Below are positions 34,379 through 43,934 of a stretch of DNA of 57,107 nt, piece after piece. This stretch comes from Methylobacterium adhaesivum (GTDB taxonomy: Bacteria; Pseudomonadota; Alphaproteobacteria; Rhizobiales; Beijerinckiaceae). The translations under genes and the position numbers were made by a program. Each line of letters opens with the position of its first letter. The stretch's first letter is position 1. Where the stretch lies: positions 1 through 57,107 of the forward strand of contig NZ_BPQD01000026.1 of NCBI RefSeq assembly GCF_022179065.1, given 5' to 3'. The notes beneath the pieces are model-generated. The model saw only the letters and a list, made by a program, of their open reading frames with translations, did no database searches and was not told where the DNA came from.

Positions 34379-36517
34379 TCAGGCGGGGTTGGGCTCGAGG
34401 CGGCCGAGGCGGTCGAGGAGGGCGCGGTCGTGGAGGAGAGCCATGCGCTCCTTCGGGGAGAGCCAGGCGGCGGCTTCCTCGAGGGTGTGGGCTTCCACCA
34501 CCTTGGCCTGGGCCAACGCCCGATCCGTGTCGATGACGCCGCGCGGGCGGGGGGCAGCGGTCGGGAGCATGGCGGCGTGGGCTTGCGCGAAATCGGGCTC
34601 GGCGTGGAGCGCACGCAGGGCGTCGGCGTCGTCGAGGCCCCGCGCGGCGTTGCGGGCGGCGAGGCGGCCGGCCTCCAGGGCGATGGCGGGGGGCCTGCGC
34701 TCCTCCGGCGTCATGAGGAGGCCGAGGCGCTTCAGGGCGAGGCCGAGGCTGAGCTGGCCGCTCGCCCAGGAGATCGGGATCGCCAGCACGAGGCCGAGGA
34801 TGGTCGGCGACATCCAGAGGAACAGGGAGGTGGCGATGGCGAAGGCCGCGATCCCCGTGACGAGGCCGAGCGCCATGTGCCAGCGGTGGCGGCGGACGAT
34901 GTCGCCCCACGGGATCGAGCCGTCGTCGCGCCGCTGCGGATTCCAACCGGTGTCGCGCCCGAGCAGGATCTGGAACACCGAGCCCGACTGGATCAGCATG
35001 GCGATGGGCGCGATGAGGGCCGAGAGCAGGATCTCGATGAGGCTCGACAGGACGAGGCGGCCAGCCCCGCCGCAGGCCCGGCGCACCGGTCCGTCGATCA
35101 GCGCCAGGATCAGTCCCAAAAACTTCGGGGCGAGCAGGATGCCCATGGTGAGCCCGAACAGCTGGAGCGCGCGCACGGGGTCGAAGCGCGGCCAGACGGG
35201 ATGGAGCCCGAACTCGCTCGTGAAATATTCCGGTCGCACGTAGGCGGTCTGGAGCACCAGGGCGATACCGACCACGAGCTGGGCGAGCCAGAGGGGCGAG
35301 GCGACGTAGCCGGCGATGCCCGTGGCGAAGTGCTGGCGCGAAGCCGGTTTCAAGCCGGCGGCCCCGATGATGCGGCTGTGCTGGAGATTCCCTTGAGCCC
35401 AGCGCCGGTCGCGCACGGCGACATCGATGAGGGAGGGCGGGCTCTCCTCGTAGGAGCCGGGAAGCGCCGGCAGCATGGTGACGCTCCAGCCGGCCCGCCG
35501 GATCAGGGCGGCTTCCACGAAATCGTGGGACAGGACGTGACCGCCGAAGGGCGGCTTGCCCGGAAGGTCCGGCAGACCGCAGGCGGTCGCGAAGGCCCGG
35601 GTCCGGATAATGGCGTTGTGACCCCAGTAATTGCCGTCGCGGCCCGACCACACGGACAGGCCCGTGGCGATGACCGGCCCGTAGATGCGCGCGGCGAATT
35701 GCTGGACCCGGGCGAACAGGGTGTTGCGGTTGATGATCAGCGGCAGGGACTGGATGATGCCCGAATCCGGGTCCGCCTCCATGGCGGCGGCGAGATGCAC
35801 CACGCACGCGCCCGTCATCAGGCTGTCGGCGTCGAGCACGAGCATGTGGTCGTAGGCGCCGCCCCAGCGCGAGACGAAGTCGCCGATGTTCCCGGCCTTG
35901 CGGTGATGGTTCTTCGCCCGATGGCGGTAGTAGAGGCGGGCGTCGCCGCCCCAGCGGGCGCGGAGCTCCAGGAAGGCGCGTTCCTCGGCGATCCAGGCGT
36001 CCCCTTGCGTCGAATCCGACAGGACGAAGTAATCGAAGGCCCGGCCCAGCCCCGTGGCGTCGATCTCGGCGCGCATGGCCTCGAGGGCGGCGAAGGTCCG
36101 GGCCGTGGCCTCGTTGTAGACCGGCATCACCACGGCGGTCCGCGTCGCGAGCGCCGTGGGCAGGGCAGGGGTTCGGGGACGGCGCAGGAGCACGAGGAAG
36201 CCCAGGATCGCGCCCGTGAAGGCCAGGGCGATCCAGGAGAAGTTCAGGGTGAACAGGGCGAGCAGCACGTACTGCAGGGCCGTGGTGCCGCCGGAGACCG
36301 ACACCACCTCGTACATCTGGAACGCGCCGTAGGCGGTCAGCAGCGCAGCCGCACCGAACACGAAGAGCCGGGCGAGCCAGGGCTTGGCGTGGGGCCGGAC
36401 CGGGACATGCCCCGCGGCCCCGTCCCAGGTGTCGAGGCGCTGCACCGGCATGGCCAGGGGCGTTTCGGGCGGCATCGCCGGGCGGAACGGGGCGATGGGG
36501 GGCACGGGTGCGTTCAC
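34379..36517 (-). CDS. mdoH: Glucans biosynthesis glucosyltransferase MdoH (OpgH)
   Basis: The 712-residue inner-membrane glycosyltransferase polymerises glucose from UDP-glucose into the backbone of osmoregulated periplasmic glucans and moves it across the membrane. The GT2 domain (about 130-380) shows VVMPVYNEA, DADSLMTG, SHDFVEAAL and the product-binding RDRRWAQGN. Two TM helices precede it and several follow. The start is GTG at 36517, because it overlaps the mdoG stop as GTGA; this coupling is typical of mdoGH. The C-terminal region after the last TM is a cytosolic tail of about 130 residues. Confidence 0.95.
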   Translation of the reverse strand: MNAPVPPIAPFRPAMPPETPLAMPVQRLDTWDGAAGHVPVRPHAKPWLARLFVFGAAALLTAYGAFQMYEVVSVSGGTTALQYVLLALFTLNFSWIALAFTGAILGFLVLLRRPRTPALPTALATRTAVVMPVYNEATARTFAALEAMRAEIDATGLGRAFDYFVLSDSTQGDAWIAEERAFLELRARWGGDARLYYRHRAKNHHRKAGNIGDFVSRWGGAYDHMLVLDADSLMTGACVVHLAAAMEADPDSGIIQSLPLIINRNTLFARVQQFAARIYGPVIATGLSVWSGRDGNYWGHNAIIRTRAFATACGLPDLPGKPPFGGHVLSHDFVEAALIRRAGWSVTMLPALPGSYEESPPSLIDVAVRDRRWAQGNLQHSRIIGAAGLKPASRQHFATGIAGYVASPLWLAQLVVGIALVLQTAYVRPEYFTSEFGLHPVWPRFDPVRALQLFGLTMGILLAPKFLGLILALIDGPVRRACGGAGRLVLSSLIEILLSALIAPIAMLIQSGSVFQILLGRDTGWNPQRRDDGSIPWGDIVRRHRWHMALGLVTGIAAFAIATSLFLWMSPTILGLVLAIPISWASGQLSLGLALKRLGLLMTPEERRPPAIALEAGRLAARNAARGLDDADALRALHAEPDFAQAHAAMLPTAAPRPRGVIDTDRALAQAKVVEAHTLEEAAAWLSPKERMALLHDRALLDRLGRLEPNPA

Positions 36518-38127
36518 GGAGTCCAACGGTACAGCCAGGTTTCGGTCAGGGGCGTGTCGTCCCGTAGCAGGGCGAGGCGCAGTTCGCAGGCCTTTTCGCC
36601 GCGTGGATCGAGCTCGAAGGCGACGCGGACGGTCTTGCGGTCGGGGTAGCGGTAGAGCCGGCTCGTCACGATGGCGCCGGGCCCCACCGAGAGCTGGGTC
36701 CGCAGGTCGCCGGCCTCGGCCAGGCCCTCGCCGGTGAAATCCACGAGGAACAGGCGCCGTGCCTCCGTCGTGCCCCGTCCGCTGCGCGTCCCCGAAACCA
36801 CGGCCACGGGCACCGGCTCGGGCGGCTGCCAGCACCAGTGCTGGCGGTAGCTGAACGCCAGCTCGGCCCGCGCCGCGAGGCCGGCTTTCGGCCGCCAGTA
36901 GGCCAGGATGTTCTCGTTGAACTCGGAATCGCTCGGGATCTCGAGGAGGGTCACGGCGCCCGGTCCCCAGGGCGCGAGGGGTTCGAGCCACAGGGACGGG
37001 CGCCACTCCCAGTGCTGCACGTCGTCCTGGAAGGCGCGGTAGTCGCGCGCCCGCTGCATCAGCCCGAAGCCTTTCGGGCCGTCGTCCATGAAGGAGGAGA
37101 CCTGCAGGGTCTCGGGGTTGCGCACCGGGCGCCAGATCGCCTCACTGGCGCCCGTGCGGATCTGCAGGCCGCCCGAGGAATGGACGGCGGCTCGCGCGTC
37201 GTCGGCCCCGCGCCGGTCGTAGGGGCCGAACAGGTAGCTCGTGGTCATGCCGCCGAGGCCGAGATGATCGATGGCGTTGCGCGCGAACACCGTGCCCTCG
37301 ACATCGCACAGGGAGGCCGCACCGGGGCGCAGGCTCATGCGCAGGGCCGCCGTGGCGGAAGGGGAATCGACGAGCGCGTGCACGACGAGGGGCCCGCCGG
37401 GACCCGGCCGCTCGATCCAGATGGCGCGGAACTCCGGAAATTCCTCGCCCCGGGCGTCGGCCGGCCGCAGGGTAAGGGCGCGCGCGGTGACGCCGAAGCC
37501 CTGGCCCGTGGCGATGAGGCGGTAGAACGACGCGCCCTGAAAGTAAGCGAAATCGCTGAGCTCGCCGCCGTCGAAGCGGGCCCGGATCTTGAAGCCGGAA
37601 TAGCCCAGATCCTCCTTGAGGGTGGGGATCTGCACGGTATCCGTCTCGAACCGGGCGCGGTCGTAGGCCAGGGGACGCACCACCCCGTCCTCGACGAGCG
37701 CCAGGGCGACGCGGTCCCGGAACACCGAGCCGCGATGCAGGGGCTCGAGGGTGAAGCCGAGGCCGGCCTCGGCCCAGACCGCGCTGCCCGGCGCCGTGCG
37801 GATCCCGGCATATTGCTCGCGGTTGAGGTCGGCCAGGGCCCCGGGCAGATCGTCCGTGCGGGGCGCGACGTAGGCCCGCGCGGCAAGGGCCCGGGCGAGG
37901 TCGGTGACGAGCCCCGCCTGGAACGGCGTGCCGGCCGCCGGGAGGGCAGGGGCATCGTCGGCCAGGGCCGCACCGGGCAGGGCCGTACCGGGCAGAACGG
38001 CGGAGATGGTGAGCGCCCCGGCGCCGCGGATGAGATCGCGGCGGGTATGGCGCCCCGCCTCCGCCGTTACGGGATCCTCGGTCGTGGGAGCGGCGGCATC
38101 GGGGACGTCTCGGAACGGCGGCGTCAC
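36514..38127 (-). CDS. mdoG: Glucan biosynthesis protein G/D with Tat signal
   Basis: The 537-residue periplasmic protein is needed for branching or structure of osmoregulated periplasmic glucans. It carries a twin-arginine signal (HTRRDLIRGAGALTISA), a feature of OpgD rather than OpgG in E. coli, so the G/D assignment is not certain. Family segments include YAGIRTAPGSAVW, GFGLMQRARDYRAFQD and EWRPSLWLEPLAPWG. The start is set at GTG 38127 with AGG upstream, leaving about 30 residues before the twin arginines; an ATG at 38196 would make the leader unusually long. It is the first gene of the mdoGH operon. Confidence 0.93.
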   Translation of the reverse strand: MTPPFRDVPDAAAPTTEDPVTAEAGRHTRRDLIRGAGALTISAVLPGTALPGAALADDAPALPAAGTPFQAGLVTDLARALAARAYVAPRTDDLPGALADLNREQYAGIRTAPGSAVWAEAGLGFTLEPLHRGSVFRDRVALALVEDGVVRPLAYDRARFETDTVQIPTLKEDLGYSGFKIRARFDGGELSDFAYFQGASFYRLIATGQGFGVTARALTLRPADARGEEFPEFRAIWIERPGPGGPLVVHALVDSPSATAALRMSLRPGAASLCDVEGTVFARNAIDHLGLGGMTTSYLFGPYDRRGADDARAAVHSSGGLQIRTGASEAIWRPVRNPETLQVSSFMDDGPKGFGLMQRARDYRAFQDDVQHWEWRPSLWLEPLAPWGPGAVTLLEIPSDSEFNENILAYWRPKAGLAARAELAFSYRQHWCWQPPEPVPVAVVSGTRSGRGTTEARRLFLVDFTGEGLAEAGDLRTQLSVGPGAIVTSRLYRYPDRKTVRVAFELDPRGEKACELRLALLRDDTPLTETWLYRWTP

Positions 38128-38575
38128 GGGGGACCTGTCGTTTGGGCGCGGCGGCGCCGGATCAAGAAAGCGCGGACTTCCACGGCCGTTTACCATGCGA
38201 TGGCCTGAACCGAAGGTTAAGTTCGACAGAAATGCCGACGGCACCGATCCCGTTCGACCGGTCCGAATACTGCCGGCCCCTGGCCGAAACGTCGCACCCG
38301 TGCGACATCGAAGAGATCAACACGCGTCGTCGACGCGGCAACGGAGGCGTTCATGGTGTCGATGCCATGCTTGGCCGCGGCCAGCCCGGCCCGAAACCTC
38401 TCCCGCGCGGCGGGGGCGGCGGCATGGTCCCGCATGATCGACCGGGTGGCCGCCCTCACCCCCTCGGGACGGCGGGTCCGGCGGAGCGGTTGCCGGCCTC
38501 TCGCCGACCCCTTGCCAGCCCCTCGGGCAGCACAGTAGCGCACCGGCATTGAACGAAGCGGAGGCGAATCGACCG
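38128..38575. other. Divergent promoter region between mdoG and glmU
   Basis: These 448 bp separate two outward-reading genes and should hold both promoters. No gene is supported. The stretch around 38170-38250 is the least GC-rich and is the likelier site of the mdoG promoter. A ribosome-binding GGAGG lies about 11 nt before the glmU ATG. No palindrome or repeat stood out. Confidence 0.5.
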
Positions 38576-39958
38576 ATGAGCGCAGCGACGACGACAACGA
38601 CCGGGCGCAGCCTCACCGCCATCGTGCTGGCCGCCGGCAAGGGCACGCGGATGCGCTCGGACCTGCCGAAGGTCCTCCATGCCGTGGCCGGGCGGACCAT
38701 GCTCGGCCACGTGCTCGCCGCCGCCCGCGCGGCGGGGGCGGGCCGCATCGCCGTGGTGGTGGAGCCGGGGCAGGCCGCCGTGGCCCGGGAGATCGAGCGG
38801 GCGGCTCCGGGCGCCGCCGTGTTTCCGCAGACCGAGCGCCTCGGCACCGCCCATGCGGTGCTGGCCGCCCGCGAGGCTCTGGAAGCCGGGGACGACGACG
38901 TGATCGTCGCCTTCGGCGACACCCCCCTCGTCACCGGCGCCACCCTCGCCCGTCTGCGTGCGCCCCTGGCCGACGGCGCGGCCGTCGCGGTCCTGGCCTT
39001 CGACACCCCGACCCCCACGGGTTACGGCCGGGTGCTGACGGAGGGTGGACGGGTGGTCGCCATCCGCGAGGAGAAGGATGCCACTGCCCCCGAGCGCGCC
39101 GTCACCCTGTGCAATGCGGGACTCATGGCGCTCTCCGGCGCGCACGCCCTCGCGCTTCTCACGCGCATCGGCAACGCCAACGCGGCCGGCGAATACTACC
39201 TGCCCGACGCCGTGGCCCTCGCCGTGGCGGACGGCCTCATGGTGGCCGTGGTGGCCGTGGACGAGGCCGAGGCTCAAGGGGTTAACGACCGGGTCCAGCT
39301 CGCCGTGGCGGAGGCGGAGATCCAGGGCCGGCTACGCCGCGCGGCCCAGATCGGCGGCGCGACCCTGGTCGCCCCCGAAACGGTTTTCCTGAGCGCGGAC
39401 ACGGTGTTGGGTCGGGACGTTCTGGTGGAACCTCACGTGGTGTTCGGGCCCGGCGTCACCGTCGGCGATGGCTGCACGATCCATGCTTTCTCGCATCTCG
39501 AAGGCGCGTCCCTGGCGCCCGGCGTCGCCGTCGGTCCCTATGCCCGCCTGCGCCCCGGCGCGGTGCTGGAGACGGGGGCGAAGGTCGGAAACTTCGTCGA
39601 GATCAAAAACGCGCGCCTCGGCGCCGGCGCCAAGGCCAACCACCTGAGCTATCTCGGCGATGCCGAGATCGGCGCGGGCGCCAATATCGGGGCCGGCACC
39701 ATCACGTGCAATTACGACGGGGTGAACAAGCACCGCACCGCCATCGGGCCGGGGGCCTTCATCGGCTCGAACACCGCCCTCGTCGCCCCCGTGAGCGTCG
39801 GGGCCGGGGCCATCGTCGGAGCAGGTTCGGTGATCGCGGATGATGTCGCCGATGAGGCTCTGGCCGTGTCGCGGGCCCGCCAGCGCACCATCGCCAACTG
39901 GGCACCGGGCAAGCGCGCGGCCCTCGCCGCAGAGAAAGCTAGGCGCACAAAATCCTGA
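38576..39958 (+). CDS. glmU: Bifunctional N-acetylglucosamine-1-phosphate uridyltransferase / glucosamine-1-phosphate acetyltransferase
   Basis: The 460-residue enzyme makes UDP-GlcNAc for peptidoglycan and lipopolysaccharide. The N-terminal uridyltransferase domain opens with [20 protein letters not shown] and has FGDTPLVTG. From about residue 255 a left-handed beta-helix (hexapeptide repeats such as [18 protein letters not shown]) forms the acetyltransferase domain. ATG at 38576 is chosen; a TTG at 38549 would add nine residues. glmS follows on the same strand, so the two steps of the amino-sugar pathway are adjacent. Confidence 0.97.
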   Translation: MSAATTTTTGRSLTAIVLAAGKGTRMRSDLPKVLHAVAGRTMLGHVLAAARAAGAGRIAVVVEPGQAAVAREIERAAPGAAVFPQTERLGTAHAVLAAREALEAGDDDVIVAFGDTPLVTGATLARLRAPLADGAAVAVLAFDTPTPTGYGRVLTEGGRVVAIREEKDATAPERAVTLCNAGLMALSGAHALALLTRIGNANAAGEYYLPDAVALAVADGLMVAVVAVDEAEAQGVNDRVQLAVAEAEIQGRLRRAAQIGGATLVAPETVFLSADTVLGRDVLVEPHVVFGPGVTVGDGCTIHAFSHLEGASLAPGVAVGPYARLRPGAVLETGAKVGNFVEIKNARLGAGAKANHLSYLGDAEIGAGANIGAGTITCNYDGVNKHRTAIGPGAFIGSNTALVAPVSVGAGAIVGAGSVIADDVADEALAVSRARQRTIANWAPGKRAALAAEKARRTKS

Positions 39959-39990
39959 TCCTCCAAGCTCTTGGTCCGGCCTCCTCAAGC

Positions 39991-40019
39991 TTGACTTGAG
40001 AAATCACCGGCGGTGTTGA
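39991..40019 (+). promoter_or_regulatory. Weak promoter candidate for glmS
   Basis: TTGACT at 39991-39996 and TGTTGA at 40014-40019 are spaced by 17 bp. A start near 40026 would place the hairpin at 40038-40091 at the beginning of a roughly 190-nt leader. The -10 is poor, and the -35 overlaps a short inverted repeat (CTCAAG/CTTGAG) that may instead end glmU transcription. Confidence 0.25.
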
Positions 40020-40037
40020 GCGTAAGAAGTACCTCAT

Positions 40038-40091
40038 GAAACGCCGGTCTCGGTCGATCCTCGCGTAGCGCAGGACGGCGACCGGCGTTTC
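40038..40091 (+). promoter_or_regulatory. Structured leader upstream of glmS
   Basis: A perfect 12-bp inverted repeat, GAAACGCCGGTC (40038-40049) and GACCGGCGTTTC (40080-40091), encloses 30 nt. Those 30 nt can form an inner stem (CCTCGC with GCG-c-AGG). An alternative hairpin TTCGCG/CGCGAA at 40089-40105 shares three bases with the outer stem. It lies about 125 bp before the glmS ATG. It does not resemble the Firmicute glmS ribozyme. A regulatory leader or a terminator for glmU are both possible. Confidence 0.5.
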
Positions 40092-40214
40092 GCGAGAGAC
40101 GCGAAGACCGGGCGGGCCGGGTGGCATGCCCGTTCCGATCCGGTACAAGCCGGGGTTTGCGAGGCGCATCCCGGCGGTCTTTGGCCGGCGGCCCGTTTGT
40201 GAGAGACACGACCC

Positions 40215-42041
40215 ATGTGCGGAATCGTTGGCATCGTCGGACGGGACGCCGTGGCCGGGCAGCTCGTGGAAGCCCTGCGGCGGCTCGAGTATCGCGGTTA
40301 CGATTCGGCCGGCATCGCCACCGTGACGCAGGGGCGCCTGGAGCGCCGGCGCGCGGAGGGCAAGCTCGCCAACCTCGAGGCGCGCCTGCGCGACGAGCCG
40401 CTGGGCGGGTCCATCGGCATCGGCCACACCCGCTGGGCGACCCATGGGCGGCCCAACGAGACCAACGCCCACCCGCACGCCACGGCGCGCCTCGCCGTGG
40501 TCCATAACGGCATCATTGAGAACTTTCGCGAGCTGAAGGCCGAGCTGCAGGGCTTCGGTGTCCGCTTCGAGAGCGAGACCGACACGGAGGTCGTGGCCCA
40601 GCTCGTCAGCCGCGCCATGGACGAGGGCTTAAGCCCCATCGAGGCCGTGGCCGCCTGCCTGCCGCGCCTGCACGGCGCCTTCGCCCTCGGCATCCTGTTT
40701 TCCGGCTACGACGACCTCCTCATCGGCGCGCGGCACGGCGCTCCGCTGGCCATCGGGTTCGACGCGGGCGCGACCTATCTCGGCTCCGACGCCCTGGCGC
40801 TCGCGCCGTTCACCGAGGAGATCACCTACCTGGAAGAGGGCGACTGGGCCGTCCTGTCGCGGGCCGGCGCGGTCATCCACGACATCGACGGCGGACTCGT
40901 CGAACGCCCGCGCCAGCGCATCGTCGCCCAGGCCTACCGGGTCGAGAAGGGCAATCACCGTCACTTCATGGCGAAGGAGATCCACGAGCAGCCCGAGGTC
41001 GTGGGCCGCACGCTCGCCCATTACGTCGATCTCGCGAACGGCCGCGTCGCCCTGCCCGGAGACCTGCCGTTCGATTTCGGCAAACTCTCGCGCCTGTCCA
41101 TCACGGCCTGCGGCACGGCCTACTACGCCGGCCTCGTCGCCAAGTACTGGTTCGAGACCCTGGCACGCCTACCCGTCGAGATCGACGTCGCCTCCGAGGC
41201 CCGCTACCGCGAGCCGCCGCTGGACCGCGACGGCCTCACCCTGGTGATCTCGCAGTCGGGCGAGACCGCCGACACCCTCGCCTCGCTGCGCTACGCCAAA
41301 GCCCAGGGCCAGCACACCCTGGCGGTGGTCAACGTGCCGACCTCGACCATCGCCCGCGAAGCCTCGGCGGTCGTGCCGACGCTGGCCGGCCCCGAGATCG
41401 GGGTGGCCTCCACGAAGGCGTTCTCGTGCCAGCTCACCGTGCTCCTGTGCCTCGCCATCGCGGCCGGCCGGGCGCGCGGCACTCTGAGCGCCGAGCGCGA
41501 GCGGGAACTGGTCGACGCCCTCATCACCGTGCCGGGCCTGATGGCAGAGGCGACGAAGCGCGAGGGCGAGATCGAGATCCTCGCCCGCGAGGTGTCGAAG
41601 GCCCGCGACGTGCTCTATCTCGGGCGCGGCACCAGCTACCCGATGGCGCTGGAAGGTGCCCTGAAGCTCAAGGAAATCAGCTACATCCACGCCGAAGGGT
41701 ATGCGGCGGGCGAACTCAAGCACGGCCCCATCGCCCTCATCGACGAGAGCGTGCCGGTCATCGTCATCGCGCCCCATGACGCGATCTTCGAGAAAACCGT
41801 GTCGAACATGCAGGAGGTGGCGGCACGGGGCGGGCGCATCATCCTCATCGGCGACGCCAAGGGCGCCGCGGCGGCGGGCCTCGAGACCCTGGCCACCGTG
41901 ACCATGCCGGATTGCGACGCGGTCGTGGCCCCCATCGTCTACGCCGTGCCGATCCAGCTCATCGCCTACCACACGGCGGTGTTCATGGGGAAAGACGTGG
42001 ATCAGCCGCGCAACCTCGCGAAATCCGTGACGGTGGAGTAG
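40215..42041 (+). CDS. glmS: Glutamine-fructose-6-phosphate aminotransferase (isomerizing)
   Basis: The 608-residue enzyme makes glucosamine-6-phosphate from fructose-6-phosphate and glutamine, the first committed step toward UDP-GlcNAc. Cys2 in MCGIVGIVG is the glutaminase nucleophile, with RRLEYRGYDSAGIA and HTRWATHG following. Two SIS isomerase domains occupy about 285-600, with SQSGETADTLA, STKAFSCQ and the C-terminal DVDQPRNLAKSVTVE loop. It is preceded by a 256-bp gap with a strong hairpin and followed by a perfect 16-bp palindrome. Confidence 0.98.
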   Translation: MCGIVGIVGRDAVAGQLVEALRRLEYRGYDSAGIATVTQGRLERRRAEGKLANLEARLRDEPLGGSIGIGHTRWATHGRPNETNAHPHATARLAVVHNGIIENFRELKAELQGFGVRFESETDTEVVAQLVSRAMDEGLSPIEAVAACLPRLHGAFALGILFSGYDDLLIGARHGAPLAIGFDAGATYLGSDALALAPFTEEITYLEEGDWAVLSRAGAVIHDIDGGLVERPRQRIVAQAYRVEKGNHRHFMAKEIHEQPEVVGRTLAHYVDLANGRVALPGDLPFDFGKLSRLSITACGTAYYAGLVAKYWFETLARLPVEIDVASEARYREPPLDRDGLTLVISQSGETADTLASLRYAKAQGQHTLAVVNVPTSTIAREASAVVPTLAGPEIGVASTKAFSCQLTVLLCLAIAAGRARGTLSAERERELVDALITVPGLMAEATKREGEIEILAREVSKARDVLYLGRGTSYPMALEGALKLKEISYIHAEGYAAGELKHGPIALIDESVPVIVIAPHDAIFEKTVSNMQEVAARGGRIILIGDAKGAAAAGLETLATVTMPDCDAVVAPIVYAVPIQLIAYHTAVFMGKDVDQPRNLAKSVTVE

Positions 42042-42046
42042 CCCGT

Positions 42047-42062
42047 CGGCCTCGCGAGGCCG
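42047..42062 (+). terminator. Palindrome just after glmS
   Basis: CGGCCTCGCGAGGCCG is a perfect 16-bp palindrome 5 bp past the glmS stop. It would form a compact GC stem, but without a T-tract. Confidence 0.45.
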
Positions 42063-42161
42063 GACAGTCCCCCAGACAGGCGCCCTCGGCGCGACCGGCA
42101 CAGGATCGCTTCGAGGGCGTTCGCATGTCTGCCCTTGCACTTCCCCATCCTATTACCATCT

Positions 42162-42187
42162 TCAGACCATCCAACCGGATGGTCTGA
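42162..42187. promoter_or_regulatory. Inverted-repeat operator candidate before the ribbon-helix-helix gene
   Basis: Perfect 11-bp arms TCAGACCATCC and GGATGGTCTGA are separated by AACC and end 13 bp before the ATG at 42201. Ribbon-helix-helix proteins commonly bind such repeats in front of their own genes, so autoregulation is likely. In RNA form it would also be a strong hairpin next to the ribosome-binding site. Confidence 0.65.
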
Positions 42188-42200
42188 GGGGGTTCGAGAG

Positions 42201-42620
42201 ATGGAAGACAACGTTCACGCCCTGCGGCCGAAGCTGCCCGACAGCGAGAAGGTCACGGTCAATCTCGGCTTCGTCGACCTCGGGCACATCGACCTGATGG
42301 TCCGCGACGGTTTCTTCGCCAACCGGGCCGACTTCATCCGCACCGCCGTGCGCAATCAGCTCGAACGCCAGGGCGAGGCCGTGCGCCAGTCCGTCGCCCG
42401 CAAGGGGCTCGAACTCGGCCTGTCGCATTACAGCCGCGCCGCCCTCGAGGCGGCGCGCGACGCCGGCACGCCGCTCCACATCCAGGTGCTCGGCCTCGCC
42501 AGCATCGCCCCCGACGTCACACCCGACCTCGCCCGCGCGGCCATCGCCTCCGTGCAGGTGCTCGGCGCCTTCCAGGCGAGCCCGGCCGTCAAGGCGGCTT
42601 TGGCCGACCGCATCGCCTGA
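42201..42620 (+). CDS. Ribbon-helix-helix (CopG-like) transcriptional regulator
   Basis: The 139-residue protein has a ribbon-helix-helix core at about 18-65: the strand KVTVNLGFVDLGHIDLMV, then FFANRADFIRTAVRNQLER, the usual pattern of strand, helix A and helix B. The C-terminal 70 residues are helical (YSRAALEAARDAG, ARAAIASVQVLGAF) and of unknown role. The start at 42201 follows GAGAG and lies just after the perfect inverted repeat. The esterase gene begins 26 bp later, so the regulator probably controls an operon with it. Confidence 0.8.
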   Translation: MEDNVHALRPKLPDSEKVTVNLGFVDLGHIDLMVRDGFFANRADFIRTAVRNQLERQGEAVRQSVARKGLELGLSHYSRAALEAARDAGTPLHIQVLGLASIAPDVTPDLARAAIASVQVLGAFQASPAVKAALADRIA

Positions 42621-42646
42621 TCTCCCACCGACAAGGAACCCGGTTC

Positions 42647-43924
42647 ATGGGCTCGTTCACCACAAGTCATTTCCCCGCCATCGACATGGCCGCCGTCACC
42701 CGCCTCACCCAGGCCGGACGGCTCTCCGAAGCGATGGCCCTGCTCCAGGGCAAGCCGGCGCCCGACACGGCGACGCCGAAGGCGGCCGATCCGCGTGCCG
42801 TCCTCGACATGCTGGCGCCGAGCGACGCCACCGGTGCCTGGACGGCCCCGGGTGCCCAGGCGGACGCCCCGACGCCGCCGCACTCCGATCTCGCACAAAC
42901 CCTGCGCGGCCTGACCGAGCGCTTCGCCAAGTCCGGCGGCCAGGCCGGCGGCTTGGCGGGCGCGATGCCGAACCTCGAAGGGCTCGGCAAGGGATTGGGT
43001 CAGGGATTCGGGCGCCGCCCCGCCGCGAAGCCGGTTCCCGTGCCCGAGGGGGCGCGCTTCGAGACGCGCCGCTTCACCGGCGCGACGGGGGCCCGCGACT
43101 ACAAGGTCTACGTGCCGAGCGGTCGGGCGGAGACGAGACGGCCGGTGATCGTGATGCTCCACGGCTGCACCCAATCGGCCGACGACTTCGCCGCCGGCAC
43201 CCGCATGAACGCGCTCGCCGAGGCGCAGGGCTTCCTCGTGGCCTATCCGGAGCAGCCCCCTTCCGCCAACGCACAGAAATGCTGGAACTGGTTCAGCGCC
43301 GGGGACCAGCAGCGGGAGGGCGGCGAGCCGGCCCTCATCGCCGGCATCGCCCGGGCGGTCCTGGCCGAGTTCGGCGGCGACGACACCCGCGTCTACGTCG
43401 CCGGCCTCTCGGCGGGCGGGGCGGCCGCTGCCATCATGGCCGCGACTTATCCCGACCTGTTCGCGGCGGTCGGCGTCCACTCGGGCCTCGCCTGCGGGGC
43501 GGCGCGCGACATGCCCTCCGCCTTCGCGGCCATGAACGGGGGCGGGGCGGTCCAGCCTCGCGGCGACGGCCCCGCCGTGCCCACCATCGTGTTCCACGGC
43601 GACGGCGACCGCACGGTCCATCCCGTCAACGGCGAACGGGTGATCGCCCAAGCCACACCCACCCAAACCACGGCCGCCCCGGCGCTCGGCACCACGGTGA
43701 CGCAGGGCACGGCGCCGGGCGGCACGCGCTACACCCGTACGGTCCGGACCGAGGAGAGCGGGCGCTCGGTGCTGGAGCACTGGCTCCTGCACGGCACCGG
43801 CCACGCCTGGTCGGGCGGCAGCCCGGACGGCTCCTACACCGATCCGCGCGGGCCGGACGCCAGCGCCGAGATGGTGCGGTTCTTCCTCGCGCACGCCCTG
43901 ACGGAGCGTCCGACCCGACACTGA
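42647..43924 (+). CDS. PHB-depolymerase family esterase (LpqC-like)
   Basis: The 425-residue alpha/beta hydrolase belongs to the poly(3-hydroxybutyrate) depolymerase / acetylxylan-feruloyl esterase family. Visible elements are VIVMLHGCTQSADDFAAGTRMN (oxyanion region), the nucleophile Ser in GLSAGGAAAAIMA, Asp in FHGDGDRTVHP, and His in HGTGHAWSGG. The first 125 residues are low-complexity Ala/Pro/Gly with no signal peptide, so a cytoplasmic location is likely, possibly on PHB granules. AAGGAA precedes the ATG. The regulator directly upstream suggests a dedicated two-gene unit; the true substrate is not proven. Confidence 0.88.
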   Translation: MGSFTTSHFPAIDMAAVTRLTQAGRLSEAMALLQGKPAPDTATPKAADPRAVLDMLAPSDATGAWTAPGAQADAPTPPHSDLAQTLRGLTERFAKSGGQAGGLAGAMPNLEGLGKGLGQGFGRRPAAKPVPVPEGARFETRRFTGATGARDYKVYVPSGRAETRRPVIVMLHGCTQSADDFAAGTRMNALAEAQGFLVAYPEQPPSANAQKCWNWFSAGDQQREGGEPALIAGIARAVLAEFGGDDTRVYVAGLSAGGAAAAIMAATYPDLFAAVGVHSGLACGAARDMPSAFAAMNGGGAVQPRGDGPAVPTIVFHGDGDRTVHPVNGERVIAQATPTQTTAAPALGTTVTQGTAPGGTRYTRTVRTEESGRSVLEHWLLHGTGHAWSGGSPDGSYTDPRGPDASAEMVRFFLAHALTERPTRH

Positions 43925-43934
43925 GCGACAGGCC

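Noticed and set aside
40038-40214. glmS ribozyme upstream of glmS
   Set aside because: The stems seen do not match the pseudoknotted core of the Firmicute ribozyme, which has not been described for this lineage.
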